Notes: a model not told the origin generated them from the letters alone. 40,997 nucleotides of DNA from Xenococcus sp. MO_188.B8 (GCA_030065615.1 JASJDR010000054.1:1-40997), one strand, 5' to 3'; counted from the stretch's first letter, positions 23,791-33,362 are shown. Numbers and translations: made by a program.

Positions 23791-24141
23791 TTACAGTAAG
23801 CGAAGAATAAAAGGATAGCGAAAGGGTTTATCAATATTTTTGAGGCAGTAAATAATTGCCCAAACCGACAAAATACAGGTATAGATAAACCAAAGAGGAA
23901 ATAGAATCAAGCCCAATATGCCTAATGTTATGGAAGATAAAGCCCCAATAATAATTCCTACCAACCAAACATTAAAATGAAAATTAATTGCTTCTTTAGC
24001 GTTTGCTTGAATCACTGAATTATCAGAAATTATTAAAATTGCAATAGGAATTCCCACTGCGATAACTGTAGCACTGATAAAAATAGAACCGTGAGCAACT
24101 GCAGAGAGTAACTTTATTCTGTCTGAAGAGTTGTCTGACAT
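23791..24141 (-). CDS. DUF4870 family membrane protein
   Basis: A 116-residue protein with a short polar N-terminus and three hydrophobic segments: LSAVAHGSIFISATVIAVGIPIAILI, then NFHFNVWLVGIIIGALSSITLGILG, then LFPLWFIYTCILSVWAIIYC. The motif ANAKEAINFHFN is the DUF4870 signature, related to the Tic20-like membrane fold. Function unknown. GGAGAAAAA precedes the ATG. Confidence 0.85.
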   Translation of the reverse strand: MSDNSSDRIKLLSAVAHGSIFISATVIAVGIPIAILIISDNSVIQANAKEAINFHFNVWLVGIIIGALSSITLGILGLILFPLWFIYTCILSVWAIIYCLKNIDKPFRYPFILRLL

Positions 24142-24277
24142 TTTTTCTCCTCTGGACTAGTAATACAAAATAATCTTATCTTTTCTGACAAAATTGATTA
24201 CAGATTTTTTTATAGCACTACGTAATTTGGTTAAGACATTAGTAAACGCCCAAGCCTGTGATTAGTAAACTTTTGAC

Positions 24278-24355
24278 TTCCCCTCCTCGGAGGGGTTAGG
24301 GGTGGGTGACTTTTAATATGCGGAGCGGTATCCTTTAGGACTTTCGCGTAGCGCT
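24278..24355 (+). repeat. GC-rich dispersed repeat, two units
   Basis: The first unit, CCCCTCCTCGGAGGGGTTAG, is a hairpin. The second, ATGCGGAGCGGTATCC, is followed by TTTAGGACTTTCGCGTAGCGC. The AATATGCGGAGCGGTAT word recurs at about 30603. Confidence 0.7.
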
Positions 24356-24392
24356 ATATTTTCTAAAATCCACCATCTAACACTTATCAATA

Positions 24393-24848
24393 CTAAAGAA
24401 TACGATAAGAAAGCATCGAAATCGTAATTCCCAAGACTAAACCCACCACTACTTGAAAGGGAGTGTGCCCGAGTAACTCTTTGAGTTTTTCTTCATTAAG
24501 ATTATGCTCATCTTGAAATAATTCATCGGTGATCTGATTGAGAATTTTCGCTTGTTTTCCCGCAGCCTGACGCACTCCTGCTGCATCATACATTACTATA
24601 ACAGCAAAGAGACAAGCGATCGCAAATTCAGGAGATGACCAACCCATAGTTTGGCCAATTCCTGTCGCCAAAGCACCTACTAATGCAGAATGGGCGCTTG
24701 GCATACCCCCAGTACTAACTAGGTTGCGAAAGTTAACAGTGCGGTCTTTGATTAATTCAATAATGACTTTCAATCCTTGAGCCGTAAAGCAAGCAAGAAG
24801 TGCAACCACTAAAATTTGATTGTGGAATATTTCTGAAACCCCTTCCAT
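24393..24848 (-). CDS. Divergent PAP2 family protein (DUF212)
   Basis: A 151-residue membrane protein with four hydrophobic segments. GGMPSAHSALVGALATGIG holds the SGMPSxH box of the phosphatidic-acid-phosphatase-like family, and MYDAAGVRQAAGKQA and LLGHTPFQVVVGLVLG are the family's other conserved blocks. A plausible activity is removal of phosphate from a lipid phosphate. It lies 103 bases after crtE in the same direction, a pairing common in cyanobacteria, which suggests an isoprenoid phosphate substrate (inference). Confidence 0.88.
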   Translation of the reverse strand: MEGVSEIFHNQILVVALLACFTAQGLKVIIELIKDRTVNFRNLVSTGGMPSAHSALVGALATGIGQTMGWSSPEFAIACLFAVIVMYDAAGVRQAAGKQAKILNQITDELFQDEHNLNEEKLKELLGHTPFQVVVGLVLGITISMLSYRIL

Positions 24849-24951
24849 AGTTTTTTAAGTTGTGAGTAATATAACGAAAGTCTTTATTGCTAAATCATCA
24901 GCACAGTTATTGTACCTAATTAAGAATTAATTAATTTATTCAGTTAAAAAT

Positions 24952-25884
24952 TTAATGGTTACGAGTTACAATAAATTTTGCGATCGCTCTTAAAGGTTCC
25001 GCTGCTTCACCATAGGATTCTAACTGCTCCATAGCTTCGTCAATTAGTTTTTCAGCTTCAGCTTGAGATTTTTCTAGACCCCATAAACTAGGATAGGTAG
25101 CTTTTTGCGCTGCTAAATCTTTGCCAGCGGTTTTGCCTAATTGTTCGTCTGTAGCCGTAATATCCAAAATATCATCCACAATTTGGAATGCTAAACCAAT
25201 ATTCTGAGCATATTTAGACAATTTAGCGATTTCTTCAGCAGAAGCCCCCGCAATTATCGCGCCAGTAACTACAGAAGTTTCTAGTAACGCTCCTGTTTTA
25301 TGGGTATGGATAAAACTTAAAGTTTCAGTAGTAATATCAGTTTTTCCCTCTGATTCTAAATCTAATACTTGACCACCAACTAATCCTTCGGCACCTACGG
25401 TATTACCCAAACGAGCAACTACCTTAATAATACGTTCTGGGGGGACATCTTTAGTTTGATTAGCAACATGTTCAAAAGCATATGCTAGTAGTCCGTCTCC
25501 AGCTAAAATAGCGACATCTTCACCATATACTTTGTGATTAGTTAATTTTCCTCGACGATAATCATCATTATCCATTGCTGGTAAATCGTCATGGATGAGA
25601 GACATAGTATGAATCATTTCCAAAGCACAAGCAGTAGGCATTGCCATTTCGGTATTACCGCCTGTTAATCGACAAGTTGCTAAACAAAGTATGGGACGAA
25701 GACGTTTTCCCCCTGCTAATAAGGAATAGCGCATGGATTCGTAGATTTTTTTGGGTATTCCTATGGCAAGAGATTGATCTAAGGCAGTTTCTACTAAGGT
25801 TTTTTGCTCTTTTAAATAGCTATTAAGCTCGAATGCAGAGGGTTTTTCTAATTGCGTAGTCGCTTTTTGGTCTGTCTTTCCCAT
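24952..25884 (-). CDS. crtE: Geranylgeranyl diphosphate synthase
   Basis: A 310-residue trans-prenyltransferase that builds C20 geranylgeranyl diphosphate for carotenoids, phytol chains and quinones. The first Asp-rich motif is [10 protein letters not shown] (99-108) with substrate-binding AGGKRLRP before it. The second is [27 protein letters not shown] is the conserved loop after it. The length is normal. The small residues before the first Asp-rich motif (SLIH) fit a C20 product. It is followed by the divergent PAP2 gene; the HpnB gene is divergent from it. Confidence 0.92.
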   Translation of the reverse strand: MGKTDQKATTQLEKPSAFELNSYLKEQKTLVETALDQSLAIGIPKKIYESMRYSLLAGGKRLRPILCLATCRLTGGNTEMAMPTACALEMIHTMSLIHDDLPAMDNDDYRRGKLTNHKVYGEDVAILAGDGLLAYAFEHVANQTKDVPPERIIKVVARLGNTVGAEGLVGGQVLDLESEGKTDITTETLSFIHTHKTGALLETSVVTGAIIAGASAEEIAKLSKYAQNIGLAFQIVDDILDITATDEQLGKTAGKDLAAQKATYPSLWGLEKSQAEAEKLIDEAMEQLESYGEAAEPLRAIAKFIVTRNH

Positions 25885-26077
25885 TATAAAAATGTCATAA
25901 ACTAATCCTGATCTAATTATCCCCTCTTAGGGTCAACTAAGAAAAGAGGAACGGAGAAGCGGCACAACTTTTTTACTTACTAAGTAGTTAATAAACTTGT
26001 ACCAAGAATCGGTTTTCAATAGATTTGCAATTCTGTTCTTGAGAGAATCTACATTAAGCAAATGGAGGTAAATATTG

Positions 26078-27280
26078 ATGATTTTGATAGTAACTTTATC
26101 CTTATCCTTGTTAATCTGGTTATTTTTGTTGTTATTTTGGGGTCAATTTTGGCGTAATAAGACAAATTTAGATCTTTGCTATCCATTAACTTCTAACAAG
26201 CAAGATCGCTCTGGTGATGAATATCCTAATATTTGGGTAGTTATGCCTGTAAGAAATGAAGCGGAAGTAATATCAGATAGTCTGAGTTCCCTATTACAGC
26301 AGGATTATCGAGGAGAATTTAATATTGTTTTAGTCGATGATCAGAGTACAGATCAAACTACTACTATTGCTAAAGCAATTGCTCAAAAACTAAATTGTCA
26401 AGCAAAATTACATCTAGTTATTGGAGAGTCTTTACCTGCTGGCTGGAAGGGTAAAATATGGGCGATCGCTCAAGGTATTGATTATATATCTACTCAAAAT
26501 ATCAAACCTGACTATTTACTGTTAACCGATGGTGATATCCAGCATGATCAGCATAATCTACAAAAATTAGTTGATTTTGCTCAAATTCAACAATTAGATC
26601 TCGTCTCACTGATGGTTTTGCTGAGATGCCAATCTTTTTGGGAAAAATTACTAATTCCTGCTTTTGTGTTTTTCTTTGAGAAACTTTACCCCTTTGACTG
26701 GGTTAATAATCCTCAGAAATCGATCGCTGCAGCCGCAGGAGGTTGTATTCTGATTCGTTACCAAACCCTAAAAGCTGTCGGCGGAATCGCTGTAATTCGA
26801 GATGCCTTAATCGATGATTGTAGTTTAGCTCAAAAAGTTAAAGCCCAAAACTACAAGATTTGGTTGGGATTAACTTCCAGTAATTTTAGTTTACGTCCCT
26901 ATGAAAATCTGAAAAGTATTTGGAATATGGTAGCTCGTAACGCTTATACTCAACTAAATTATTCTGTTTGGTTATTAGGTATTGCAGTGATCGGAATGAT
27001 TATCTTATATTTGAGTTCGCCGATCGCTCTATTTGTAGGAATATTTCAGCACAATATGGCGATCGCACTTTTCGGAATGATTATTTGGCTCCTAATGGCG
27101 ATCGCCTATTTTCCTACGATCCAGCTTTATCGACTTTCTCCTTGGTGGAGTCTGAGTCTTCCCGCGATCGCATTTTTATATACATTCATGACTATTGATT
27201 CTGCCAGAAAACATTGGTTAGGGGAAGGGGAAGTTTGGAAAGGGAGAATTTACCAACAATTAACTGAAAAACAAAACTAA
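26078..27280 (+). CDS. hpnB: HpnB-type hopanoid-associated glycosyltransferase
   Basis: A 400-residue family 2 glycosyltransferase with one N-terminal membrane helix (LIVTLSLSLLIWLFLLLFW), a GT-A domain (VMPVRNEAEVISDSLSSLL, VDDQSTD, LTDGDIQH) and C-terminal membrane helices. GWKGKIWAIAQG, AAAGGCILIR and WNMVARNAYTQL match the hopene-associated group HpnB. Its donor and acceptor are not established. GGAGG lies nine bases before ATG 26078; an in-frame TTG just upstream is less likely. It is separated from crtE by about 190 bases and reads away from it. Confidence 0.85.
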   Translation: MILIVTLSLSLLIWLFLLLFWGQFWRNKTNLDLCYPLTSNKQDRSGDEYPNIWVVMPVRNEAEVISDSLSSLLQQDYRGEFNIVLVDDQSTDQTTTIAKAIAQKLNCQAKLHLVIGESLPAGWKGKIWAIAQGIDYISTQNIKPDYLLLTDGDIQHDQHNLQKLVDFAQIQQLDLVSLMVLLRCQSFWEKLLIPAFVFFFEKLYPFDWVNNPQKSIAAAAGGCILIRYQTLKAVGGIAVIRDALIDDCSLAQKVKAQNYKIWLGLTSSNFSLRPYENLKSIWNMVARNAYTQLNYSVWLLGIAVIGMIILYLSSPIALFVGIFQHNMAIALFGMIIWLLMAIAYFPTIQLYRLSPWWSLSLPAIAFLYTFMTIDSARKHWLGEGEVWKGRIYQQLTEKQN

Positions 27281-27459
27281 AAATCTAGGTAAAACTATTG
27301 ACGAATTTTTTGTTCTCTAATACCTAAAACCTAGTAACCCTAGATAATTTTTGGTACAGCTATTTATCTGCTCTATATATTGTTAGTTCTTAAGATTATA
27401 GGGGAATTATATTTGTATAATCTTATTTTCTCACAACTAAGATATTGGAGCATATTTTT

Positions 27460-28560
27460 ATGGATTTTATTAGTCGTGTTAAGATATTTGCAGATCAAGC
27501 TAAAGCAACAGTTTCCCAAAAATCAGAAAAAATAAAGACTGAAGAGGCAACAAAAAACTTATTAATCATACCTTTTCTTCAGCGAGTATTGGGATATAAT
27601 GCATTTGATAACGATGATTTTGTCCCTTAATATAAGGTAAATGTAGAAACCACTAATAATTTAAAATTAAATTATGCAATATTACAAAGTGGCAAACCAG
27701 TAATTTTAGTTAAGTGTAAATGCTATGGCAAAGATTTAGAATACAATCAAGAAGAGCGTCAGTTATTTCATTCCTTTATGGCAACTAATGCTCGAATTGA
27801 AATTATAACTAATGGAATAATTTATAAGTTTTATGCTGATTTAGACAAAAAAAATAAAATGGATGAAATTCCATTTTTAGAATTAGATTTACTCAATTTA
27901 AATAAATTGGCAATTAAAGAAGTATCGAAATTAACTAAATCTGAATTTGATATTAACGCAGTTCTGAAATCTGCTGTGGAACTGAAGTATATAGCAGGAA
28001 TAAAAGCTTTACTTAAAAAGCAGATGCAATCACCTAATGAAGAGTTTGCTGAATATTTCTTCAAAGAACTATGCCCAAAAAATGTTTACAAAGGGAATTT
28101 TAAGGAAGATTTTTTAGAATATACTTTTAAAGGAATCAAAGAATTTGTCACTGAAGAGATGAACAATCTTTCAGGAGACTTGGTAAATTTTTCAGGGGAG
28201 CGGCTTTCCATGGCTCCAGATCATGAGCAGTTAAGCAGAGAATTTACTCAAGATGAACGTCAAGGATATTACATGCTTAAAGTAATCCTGAGTTCTGTCG
28301 TAGCATCTTCCAGACTTACTTCTCATAAAGATCAAGTAGGAAACTGCAATATTCTGTTAGATAGTAATCTTAGGAGACCGATAGTTGGTTTTGATTTCAA
28401 TAATCCCCAACATAAAAAACTAGAAATATTTTCCCTAGATAGTCAGGGAGATCAAGTTGCCGAAAGAGTCTCTATCAATAACCTCAACAAAATCTATAGC
28501 TATGCAGATCAGTTTAAAGCAATTGTAGCTGCCTATGAAGGGAAGGCGATCTTAACCTAG
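27460..28560 (+). pseudogene. Type I restriction-like nuclease (HsdR N-terminal type), nonsense-interrupted
   Basis: One frame from ATG 27460 to 28560 with a single internal stop, TAA at 27628-27630. The product before it ends LGYNAFDNDDFVP and the rest resumes YKVNVETTNNLKLNYAILQ. Family members usually read VVPE(F/Y) here, so GAA to TAA explains it. This is the stand-alone HsdR_N-like family with a PD-(D/E)xK core. The core here reads ILVKCK where ILxECK is expected, so the catalytic Glu is also gone. The C-terminal 230 residues are of unknown role. Restart at ATG 27778 would give 260 residues without the core. A GGAG precedes the start. Confidence 0.75.
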
Positions 28561-28671
28561 TTATGAACCTCAAAGTTTAGAACTAAAAATCTCAACAGAA
28601 AAAAAATTGAACCCATAGCATAGCTATCTAGTCTAAAACTATAACCAAAATACTTTGCAAAACGTTATCAG

Positions 28672-29280
28672 GTGTTAACTAGCGATCGCATTACGACCAA
28701 AAAAGTCCAATCTACTGTATTGAATGAATCAGATTTAGTCTTGCGCTCTCAACAAGGAGATAGCGAAAGTTTTCGGCTGCTGTATCAAAGCTACCACCAA
28801 CGAGCACGTTCTACTCTGTATCAACTATGTGGTAGTTTCATGCTCGATGATCTAGTACAAGAAGTTTTTCTCCGAGCTTGGAAAGGATTACCAAAACTTC
28901 GGAACCCTAAATATTTTTCCACCTGGTTTTATCGTATTTGTTGGAATGTTGCTACGGACTACCGTAGAAAAATCGCTCGTAATGCTTCCAAATCCCAATC
29001 TCCAAAAGACTTAGAAGCGATCGCCGGAGAAAGTATGGCTTCTCCTCTTCACGAAACCTCAGATTTAATGAGGTTACATTACGAAGATGTCGTTAAAAGA
29101 GGTTTGGAGCATCTGAGTTTACCCCATCGTGTAGTCTTAGTTCTGCATGATTTGGAAGATATTCCTCAACAGGAGGTAGCCCAGATTCTTGAAATTCCTA
29201 TAGGTACAGTAAAATCTCGCTTACATCATGCCAGAAGAACTCTGAAAAAATTTCTCCAACAGCAAGGAATATCTATTTAA
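28672..29280 (+). CDS. ECF-type RNA polymerase sigma factor
   Basis: A 202-residue sigma factor with region 2 (LVLRSQQGDSESFRLLYQSYHQR, FMLDDLVQEVFLRAWKGLPKL, FSTWFYRICWNVATDYRR) and region 4 (GLEHLSLPHRVVLVLHDLED, IPQQEVAQILEIPIGTVKSRLHHARRTLKK). It lacks regions 1 and 3, as ECF factors do. The start is GTG at 28672; no upstream ATG is available. The following genes code for a one-TM protein and a periplasmic LTxxQ protein, so it is probably held by a membrane anti-sigma factor and freed by an envelope or metal signal. Confidence 0.88.
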   Translation: MLTSDRITTKKVQSTVLNESDLVLRSQQGDSESFRLLYQSYHQRARSTLYQLCGSFMLDDLVQEVFLRAWKGLPKLRNPKYFSTWFYRICWNVATDYRRKIARNASKSQSPKDLEAIAGESMASPLHETSDLMRLHYEDVVKRGLEHLSLPHRVVLVLHDLEDIPQQEVAQILEIPIGTVKSRLHHARRTLKKFLQQQGISI

Positions 29281-29458
29281 AAAATGTCTTTAGAAGTTAT
29301 CAGTTATTCTATTTATTGACGAGAGTCCTGTGTAGCAGATAAGTATTAATCCTTATGATCCCGCCTGATGGGATAAAGGAAAGGAAACCCCATTTGAGGA
29401 CAAGTACTAAAGGCCAACGCAGGAATCTCAACTAACTTATAAAAATATAAAACCTACA

Positions 29459-29854
29459 ATGAAAAAGTTTTTTCACGATGACGAAAAAGATTTAGTAGCT
29501 TTTATACGTCAACATCGTCCTCTTCCGCCGATTCAAAACCCCCATCTAGAAAATCAGGTGATGGAATTAATTAGTCAAACGTCCCAAAGGAATTCCTCAG
29601 AGAATTATTTTAAGTTAATCACAATTCTTTCTAGTACAATTGCTGTCAGCTTAGCAGTGACCTGGAATGGTAGTCGTTGGGGACAACAAAAACCTCAAAT
29701 TGCAACCGAACAGAATATGGTTGAGACATTTTTAATTAATAGTTGGGAAAACACTATCAATGATTCAACAGTTTTCTTTTCTAGTGAACAAGAAGTTAAT
29801 TGGTTTTTCTCAAACATTGAAGAATCTCCTCAAGTTTTATCGCACTCTCAGTAA
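29459..29854 (+). CDS. Putative membrane anti-sigma factor
   Basis: A 131-residue protein with a cytoplasmic N-terminus of about 45 residues (DDEKDLVAFIRQHRPLPPIQNPHLENQVMELI), one membrane helix (FKLITILSSTIAVSLAVTW) and a periplasmic tail. The position directly after an ECF sigma gene and the topology fit a sigma-binding anti-sigma factor. No zinc-binding HxxxCxxC motif is present. The N-terminal helix resembles the short sigma-binding helices of CnrY-like proteins in layout, not detectably in sequence. A 178-base leader precedes it. Confidence 0.6.
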   Translation: MKKFFHDDEKDLVAFIRQHRPLPPIQNPHLENQVMELISQTSQRNSSENYFKLITILSSTIAVSLAVTWNGSRWGQQKPQIATEQNMVETFLINSWENTINDSTVFFSSEQEVNWFFSNIEESPQVLSHSQ

Positions 29855-29994
29855 TATTACAGTCTTAAAACATAATATTGGACAGATTCTAAGTCTCCAC
29901 CGCTATTATCAAACAGATTAAATTACAATTTATTGATTGATTATCAATTCTTGTTGTCTGTTTTCAGCAAGCATATATATCTGTACTCACCTAA

Positions 29995-30456
29995 ATGAGA
30001 ATTACTACCTTATTAATTACTGCTTTCAGCTTATTTGATATTATTTCTAGTTCTGGTAATTCTAGTCTTCCGATCCAAAATTTATCTGAAGAATTATTTC
30101 CTTCATGGATAATTGTTCAAAATCCTAATTCTTATGCCGATGGTGATTCAAAAATAACTTTATTTCAACAATTAAATTTAACTACTCTTCAACAAAAACA
30201 GATCGAACAAATACATCGTCTTTATTATCCAAAAATCATTAAACTTAGGGACAAATTAACTGTTGCTAAAGACGAATTAACTTCCATGATGGCGAGTACA
30301 ACATCAGCGACCACGATTCGTACTAAACATCAAGAGATTTTGAAACTACGTCAAAAATTGGGAGAATTACAATTAGAAACTATGTTAGCAACTAGGGAAG
30401 TTTTAACTTTAGAACAAAGACGAAACTTTGCTGATCTTCTTAGATCTCGACGCTAA
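29995..30456 (+). CDS. Periplasmic LTxxQ-type (CpxP/Spy-like) protein
   Basis: A 153-residue protein with an N-terminal signal sequence (ITTLLITAFSLFDIISSSGN) and an all-helical mature part: LNLTTLQQKQIEQIHRLYYP, then LRDKLTVAKDELTSMMAS, then LRQKLGELQLETMLATREVLTLEQRRNFADLL. The two LTxxQ motifs (LTTLQQ, LTLEQR) mark the CpxP/Spy/CnrX/ZraP superfamily of periplasmic sensors and chaperones. It is third in a sigma - anti-sigma - LTxxQ row, so it probably tunes the sigma factor. Confidence 0.75.
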   Translation: MRITTLLITAFSLFDIISSSGNSSLPIQNLSEELFPSWIIVQNPNSYADGDSKITLFQQLNLTTLQQKQIEQIHRLYYPKIIKLRDKLTVAKDELTSMMASTTSATTIRTKHQEILKLRQKLGELQLETMLATREVLTLEQRRNFADLLRSRR

Positions 30457-30475
30457 CAATTTGTACTCGCTAATT

Positions 30476-30665
30476 CGACTGCGGGATGTGGGTTGCCCAG
30501 GCTCTGTCGTCTCTTGATGTGGCTCTCTCGGCTAAGGAAGCGGTCTGAACCTGCTCGGGTTTCCCGAGCGAAGGAACGCCGACCAAGAGACGCCCTAAAG
30601 GATATGCGGAGCGGTATGCTTTAGCGCTAGCTTCGCGTCGCACCCCCCAGGACGGGAATGGGGAG
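30476..30665 (+). repeat. Large dispersed-repeat island
   Basis: A GC-rich block of several hairpins between the LTxxQ gene and the NSS transporter: CTGCTCGGGTTTCCCGAGCG, then GCCCTAAAGGATATGCGGAG and CGGTATGCTTTAGCGC, and GGACGGGAATGGGG. Words are shared with 4218-4330, 6960-7033 and 24318-24352. No gene is seen in the block. Confidence 0.75.
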
Positions 30666-30812
30666 AATTACATTTAATCTGAGGTCTCAGTAAATACCAA
30701 CCTTAGCAAAATCCTCCTCCTATCTCGGCACCGCTTTTGCGGCGGAGTACTACTGACTTCTGAAAGCTCGAGAAAAATAACAGTGATGCTCTACTAAAGC
30801 ACAGAAAATGAG

Positions 30813-32282
30813 ATGACTCGTCAACGTTGGAGTTCTAGAACAGTTTTTATTCTGGCGGCTGTAGGATCAGCTGTCGGATTGGGCAATTTATGGCGTTTTC
30901 CCTATCTGGTAGGAAAGTATGGTGGTGGTGCTTTTCTGATTCCCTATCTAATTGCTCTAGTTTTGATAGGTGTACCGTTGTTGATATTAGAGTTGGCTGT
31001 GGGACAAAAAATGCAGCAGGGGGTGATTGGTTCTTACCAGAAGTTAAATCCGAGTTGTGGTGGTTTGGGGCTGTTAGCTTTAATCTCTTCATTTATTATT
31101 GTTTCCTATTATGCCGTCGTTATGGCATGGTCTTTGATTTACTTATTTGCCTCTTTTGGGGTGCAATGGTCGGGTAATGCTGAGAGCTACTTTTACCAGG
31201 AAGTTCTTCAAATTAGTGATAGTGTCAATAGCTTAGGTGGAATTAATAAGTCTGTTTTGGTTGCCCTATTAATCATCTGGATTCTTGTCTATTTCTGCAT
31301 TCGGCAAGGTACTAAAAGTGTGGGACGAGTTGTTCGTTACACTGTTCCTCTACCAGTAATTCTACTGGGGGCATTACTATTACGAGCTGTGACTTTACCT
31401 GGTTTTATCGATGGTTGGGCAATGTATCTCACACCAGATTGGCGCGCTTTACTAAATCCTGAAGTCTGGACAGCTGCCTTTTCCCAAATTTTCTACACCC
31501 TATCTCTAGCCTTTGGTATTATGATTACCTACGGAAGCTACAAAGATTACGATGATGATATTGCCAAAAATGCTTGGATTACAGCTTTGTTAAATAGTGG
31601 TACTAGTTTGTTTGCAGGATTTGTAGTTTTTGGAGTTCTCGGTTACATGGCTGGAGAAACTGGCACTTCCTTAACTGAGTTAGCAGCTTCAGGTCCTGGT
31701 CTGGCATTTGTGGTATTTCCCGAAGCTCTTAGTTTAATGCCTTTGTCTGGGCTTTTTAGCCTGCTCTTTTTTTTGATGCTTTTGTTACTGGGAATTGATA
31801 GTGCCTTTTCTCTAGCAGAAGCTGTGAATGCCGCTGTTGTTGATCGCTATCAGCAACTTCCTATTACCAAGGTCTCGATTATTGTCTGTTGTGCAGCTGC
31901 GATCGCTGGAGTAATTTATACTACCAGAGCAGGACTTTATTTGTTAGATATTGTGGATCATTTTATAACCAGCTATAACTTGCTTTTAGTAGGGATTTGT
32001 CAGTCAATTTTAGTGGGATGGCTCTATGGAGCAGAAAAAATGCGCCGTTATATTAACCAAGTTAGTGATTGGCAAGTAGGTAAATGGTGGAATCTTGCCG
32101 TTAAATATTTTGTGCCCCTGGTTTTAGTCACTTTGCTGGTAGCTCAGTTGTCCCAAGATCTCAAGATTTCCTATGAAGGTTATCCTGCCTGGGCTCTAGC
32201 AATCGGTTGGGTGATCGCGATTATTCCTTTTGTAGTATTTCTGCTCTTGTTGATCATTAATCAGTCCCAAAAGAAAGCATAA
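30813..32282 (+). CDS. Sodium-dependent transporter, NSS family
   Basis: A 489-residue membrane protein of the LeuT-like neurotransmitter:sodium symporter family. The first helix AAVGSAVGLGNLWRFPYLVGK carries the broken helix and sodium-binding signature, followed by YGGGAFLIPYL. At least eleven hydrophobic segments are visible; LAFGIMITYGSY matches helix 6 and LLLLGIDSAFSLAEAV helix 8. Members take up amino acids or similar solutes with Na+; the substrate cannot be told. No linked catabolic gene points to one. Confidence 0.9.
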   Translation: MTRQRWSSRTVFILAAVGSAVGLGNLWRFPYLVGKYGGGAFLIPYLIALVLIGVPLLILELAVGQKMQQGVIGSYQKLNPSCGGLGLLALISSFIIVSYYAVVMAWSLIYLFASFGVQWSGNAESYFYQEVLQISDSVNSLGGINKSVLVALLIIWILVYFCIRQGTKSVGRVVRYTVPLPVILLGALLLRAVTLPGFIDGWAMYLTPDWRALLNPEVWTAAFSQIFYTLSLAFGIMITYGSYKDYDDDIAKNAWITALLNSGTSLFAGFVVFGVLGYMAGETGTSLTELAASGPGLAFVVFPEALSLMPLSGLFSLLFFLMLLLLGIDSAFSLAEAVNAAVVDRYQQLPITKVSIIVCCAAAIAGVIYTTRAGLYLLDIVDHFITSYNLLLVGICQSILVGWLYGAEKMRRYINQVSDWQVGKWWNLAVKYFVPLVLVTLLVAQLSQDLKISYEGYPAWALAIGWVIAIIPFVVFLLLLIINQSQKKA

Positions 32283-32388
32283 GGATTGAGTCAGAGAAAT
32301 GTCACTGTATAACGACGGAATCAGTCCCTCGGCTTCCTCTGGCTTATTGATATTTATCTAAAAAGTTTAATGATATTTTTTATAACTG

Positions 32389-32488
32389 ATACCAATTTGA
32401 ATAAAGAATAAAACAGATAATGTAGGGGTTTGGCAGTGCCAAACCCCTACTAAATTGTATGTGTTGCCAACATTATTTAATTTGGCAT
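32389..32488 (+). mobile_element. MITE-like element, copy 2
   Basis: A 100-bp unit nearly identical to 10485-10586: ATACCAATTTGAATAAAGAA at the left, central hairpin GTAGGGGTTTGGC-AGT-GCCAAACCCCTAC, and TTATTTAATTTGGCAT at the right. It lies in the gap between the convergent NSS and inositol-phosphatase genes. Confidence 0.8.
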
Positions 32489-32509
32489 GGTTTATGAGCT
32501 AGGAGAAAT

Positions 32510-33322
32510 TTATTTTCCTGAAAGAACTTTTGCTAAAGGTTTAAAAGTTGTCACTAATTCTTGACGACTAAGAGCAAGAGTGGGGAATGGGACATCGCCA
32601 TAATTTTTTCTCACTTCTAAGGGAAATATTTCATGACATCCTAGAGAAATAAAAGAACCTCCAGCAGCTTGTAAAATTACCCAAACCGCTGCAATATCCC
32701 AAATCTTGGGGGTCGCTTCTACCCCGCCGATCGCGGCTCCAGTGGCTACGAGTAAAATGTTATAGGTAGCAACCCCAATCATTCTGATTTTACAAGGAAA
32801 AGGATGTTGTAAAATAGCCAAACTACGGGCACAAAGATTGAAAAGATGACTCTTACTAGGAGAGTCTTGACTTGTATGTATCGGTTGATTGTTTAAATAA
32901 GCACCAGTGTATCCTGTTAACCCAGAGTTGCCGTACCAATAACCATGAAAAGCTTGTTTGAGAAAGGGTAAATAGACAAAGCCAAATACGGGAGTACCTT
33001 TGTACAATAGCCCCAGGGAAATTGCCCAAATAGGAATGCCCCGTGCAAAATTAGTTGTGCCATCAATCGGATCAATGATCCAGCACCAGTCAGTATCAGG
33101 GAAAATATGGGTAGTTTCTTCTGTTAAAACACCATGTTCTGGAAAAACTTTGGCGATCGCTTTTCTGATAGTTTGATCTGCCCATTGATCTGCTTTGGTA
33201 ACTAGACTGCCATCGGCTTTTTCTAGTGGTTGAAGTATTCCACATTCTGACATCAGGCGATCGCCAACTTCCAGGGTGATTTGCTGGCAAAATTCTAGTA
33301 CTCGATCCCAAAATTGATTCAT
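32510..33322 (-). CDS. Inositol monophosphatase family protein
   Basis: A 270-residue Mg2+-dependent phosphatase. The metal-site motifs are EETTH (the Glu in VLTEETTHIFP), WIIDPIDGTTNFARG, and the C-terminal WDIAAVWVILQAAGG. Family members act on inositol phosphates, histidinol phosphate or similar. The SLGLLYKGTPVFGFVYLP block fits the general IMPase type rather than CysQ. ATG 33322 was chosen; GTG 33325 is directly in front of it. A weak ribosome binding site is all that can be seen. Confidence 0.88.
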   Translation of the reverse strand: MNQFWDRVLEFCQQITLEVGDRLMSECGILQPLEKADGSLVTKADQWADQTIRKAIAKVFPEHGVLTEETTHIFPDTDWCWIIDPIDGTTNFARGIPIWAISLGLLYKGTPVFGFVYLPFLKQAFHGYWYGNSGLTGYTGAYLNNQPIHTSQDSPSKSHLFNLCARSLAILQHPFPCKIRMIGVATYNILLVATGAAIGGVEATPKIWDIAAVWVILQAAGGSFISLGCHEIFPLEVRKNYGDVPFPTLALSRQELVTTFKPLAKVLSGK

Positions 33323-33362
33323 CACTAGTCACTGATTAATATCCTTCATGAGTCTAACTCAA

